From the NCBI RefSeq assembly GCF_900149705.1, contig NZ_LT703001.1:1364001-1428000 (forward strand): DNA of 64,000 bases, in the 5' to 3' direction. Below the pieces are notes generated by a model that ran no database searches, was not told the origin of the DNA, and saw only the letters and a list, made by a program, of their open reading frames with translations. Below are positions 62,983 through 64,000 of the stretch, piece by piece (position 1 is the stretch's first letter; every line of letters begins with the position of its first letter). The stretch comes from Sphingorhabdus sp. Alg231-15 (lineage in GTDB: Bacteria > Pseudomonadota > Alphaproteobacteria > Sphingomonadales > Sphingomonadaceae). Both the position numbers and the translations under genes were made by a program.

Positions 62983-63423
62983 CTAAGCAGCCTCATTCTT
63001 GGTTGCAGCCGATTCAAATGCCGCAAGTATCGCGTCATAGGGTAACAGGATTGCGGGATGCCGACCCTTATGTTCCTTGGCTGCCATCAAATGATCCATA
63101 TTCGGCCAATCTCCAGGTCTGTCTTCCGCGCCATCCAAAAAACCAGCAAGCTGATGTCTGATCATAACAACTTGATCTGCTGATTTGCCAATTGCTTCTG
63201 CGGCCAAAATCGCGGCAGATGCCTGTCCCAAGGCACAAGCATTCACCTCTATTCCCAATTGTCCAATGGTCCCATCATCAGACAGCATAATATCGGCAGC
63301 TACGCGACTGCCACAGGTGCGTGATCGCACTTCCGCCGTACCATCAGGCTTCTCAAGTCTGGACTGATGCGGAATGGAAACAGCCAGTCGCAAGATATCA
63401 CGTGTGTAAAGCGCCTCGCTCAT
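62983..63423 (-). CDS. IscU/SufU-like Fe-S scaffold, third Cys missing
   Basis: 146 residues. NifU-N fold: Cys in RSRTCGSRV and NACALGQASAAILA. The third ligand position, normally R..CA.LP., reads GRHPAILLPYDA here, with no Cys. Such two-Cys forms are common in some alphaproteobacteria and may bind a cluster with another ligand or serve a different partner. Overlaps the CvpA gene by 4 nt. Confidence 0.82.
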   Translation of the reverse strand: MSEALYTRDILRLAVSIPHQSRLEKPDGTAEVRSRTCGSRVAADIMLSDDGTIGQLGIEVNACALGQASAAILAAEAIGKSADQVVMIRHQLAGFLDGAEDRPGDWPNMDHLMAAKEHKGRHPAILLPYDAILAAFESAATKNEAA

Positions 63424-63932
63424 TCAGCGATCTCCGCCATTTCGCGCCGCTCCTCAACGAACTGGACCAGAGCGTCTCCGCTGGCGTTGAGCAGCGGATA
63501 GGTACGGGAGTCTGCAATCCATTCGGGACGCGGTTCTGCAGCGCCATAGATGCTGTCATAAACTAGCACGACCAACAGATATGCAAGCGTGGCACCAATC
63601 AAGCCTTTGACCATCCCGAAACCAAAACCCAGGACACGGTCAATCGGGCCCAGAAGAGATTTGCGCGATTTACGGCCGATGGATTTGGCGATCCAGCGCC
63701 CTAAAGCATAGGTTACAATCACGATCGAACCGAAGGCCAGCACCGATGCACCGCCCTCGTTACCAACAGGCGAAATCAAGAAATCGGTCGCGGGCGTGTG
63801 GAAAAAACGCACCGCGAAGATGATCATCACCCAAGCGATTAATGAGAGCGTTTCCTGCACAAATCCGCGCAGGAAACCAAAAATGGCTGCGCCACCCATT
63901 AGCAATAAAACGAAAATATCGAGACCAGTCAT
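63420..63932 (-). CDS. cvpA: CvpA-family membrane protein
   Basis: 170 residues. Four helices, the first ones being DIFVLLLMGGAAIFGFLRGF and VQETLSLIAWVMIIFAVRFF, and the RVLGFGFGMVKGLIGA motif typical of CvpA/colicin V production proteins. Now viewed as an envelope stress and redox-linked protein. Coupled by 4 nt overlap to the IscU-like gene. Confidence 0.92.
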   Translation of the reverse strand: MTGLDIFVLLLMGGAAIFGFLRGFVQETLSLIAWVMIIFAVRFFHTPATDFLISPVGNEGGASVLAFGSIVIVTYALGRWIAKSIGRKSRKSLLGPIDRVLGFGFGMVKGLIGATLAYLLVVLVYDSIYGAAEPRPEWIADSRTYPLLNASGDALVQFVEERREMAEIAE

Positions 63933-63941
63933 AAAGACTAG

Positions 63942-64000
63942 CTAATCGCGGCCAAGCATATGGTCAACGAGATTGGCAAGCTTCGCAAAGTTCACACAAT
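63942..64000 (-). CDS. C-terminal end of an unidentified gene (possibly radA), partial
   Basis: The minus strand gives CVNFAKLANLVDHMLGRD followed by a TAG stop; the rest lies beyond the window. Ten nt before cvpA on the same strand. The radA-cvpA order is common in alphaproteobacteria and such short LVDHMLGRD-like ends occur in RadA, so radA is the guess. Eighteen residues cannot settle it. Confidence 0.5.
   Translation of the reverse strand, partial: CVNFAKLANLVDHMLGRD

Overview
The window looks like the chromosome of a marine or freshwater alphaproteobacterium of the order Sphingomonadales (Sphingorhabdus/Parasphingorhabdus/Sphingopyxis-like). I infer this from moderate GC, the alphaproteobacterial gene order radA?-cvpA-IscU-like and aroK-aroB, the many TonB-type and PEP-CTERM envelope proteins, and sphingomonad-style membrane and acyl-CoA genes. 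No sequence search was possible, so this is inference.

Layout. 1-6.2 kb: an outer-membrane beta-barrel gene (cut by the window edge), coupled to a giant 10-haem c-type cytochrome with a C-terminal beta-propeller; together they are a candidate electron conduit across the outer membrane. 6.2-17 kb: mostly small envelope genes. They include two glycine-zipper proteins, three tandem paralogous 39-40 residue membrane peptides behind a sigma-54-like promoter, an MlaA-type lipid transport protein, a PEP-CTERM exosortase substrate and an AT-rich TraB-like protein. 17-21.9 kb: class Ia ribonucleotide reductase (nrdB, nrdA), with a NrdR-box-like palindrome about 500 bp upstream of nrdA, and a sugar/steroid-type epimerase. 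22-27.9 kb: a solitary MreB, class I fumarase, a drug/metabolite exporter, an acetyltransferase and an SDR. 28-38.9 kb: a TonB-dependent receptor with a BlaI/CopY-like operator on its promoter, an Atm1-type ABC exporter, an acyl-CoA carboxylase beta subunit, an isoaspartyl peptidase, ispG and a methyltransferase with its own perfect inverted repeat. 39-44.6 kb: an Rrf2 regulator divergent from a DoxX/AhpD-like fusion, with two matched operator sites between them, then a flavoprotein, a thioredoxin-like protein, a GspN-like protein and a luciferase-like oxidoreductase. 44.6-46.9 kb: paired acyl-CoA dehydrogenases.

46.9-49.5 kb is the most accessory-looking part. It holds an orphan phage-type lysis pair (GH108 muramidase plus holin), a lipoprotein made almost only of Ala, Cys and Gly with cysteines in a helical heptad stripe, a His-rich unknown protein directly behind it, and tRNA-Arg(CCT). 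49.5-64 kb returns to housekeeping genes: DUF1178, nitrilase, glutaredoxin, ComF, methyltransferase, MutT, two Flp pilins, M48 protease, accA, xerD, aroKB, a KefB-type antiporter, an IscU-like scaffold and CvpA.

The best candidates for undescribed biology are the barrel plus decahaem-propeller pair, the Cys-stripe lipoprotein with its neighbour, the sigma-54-like tandem peptide cluster, and the Rrf2-controlled DoxX-AhpD fusion.
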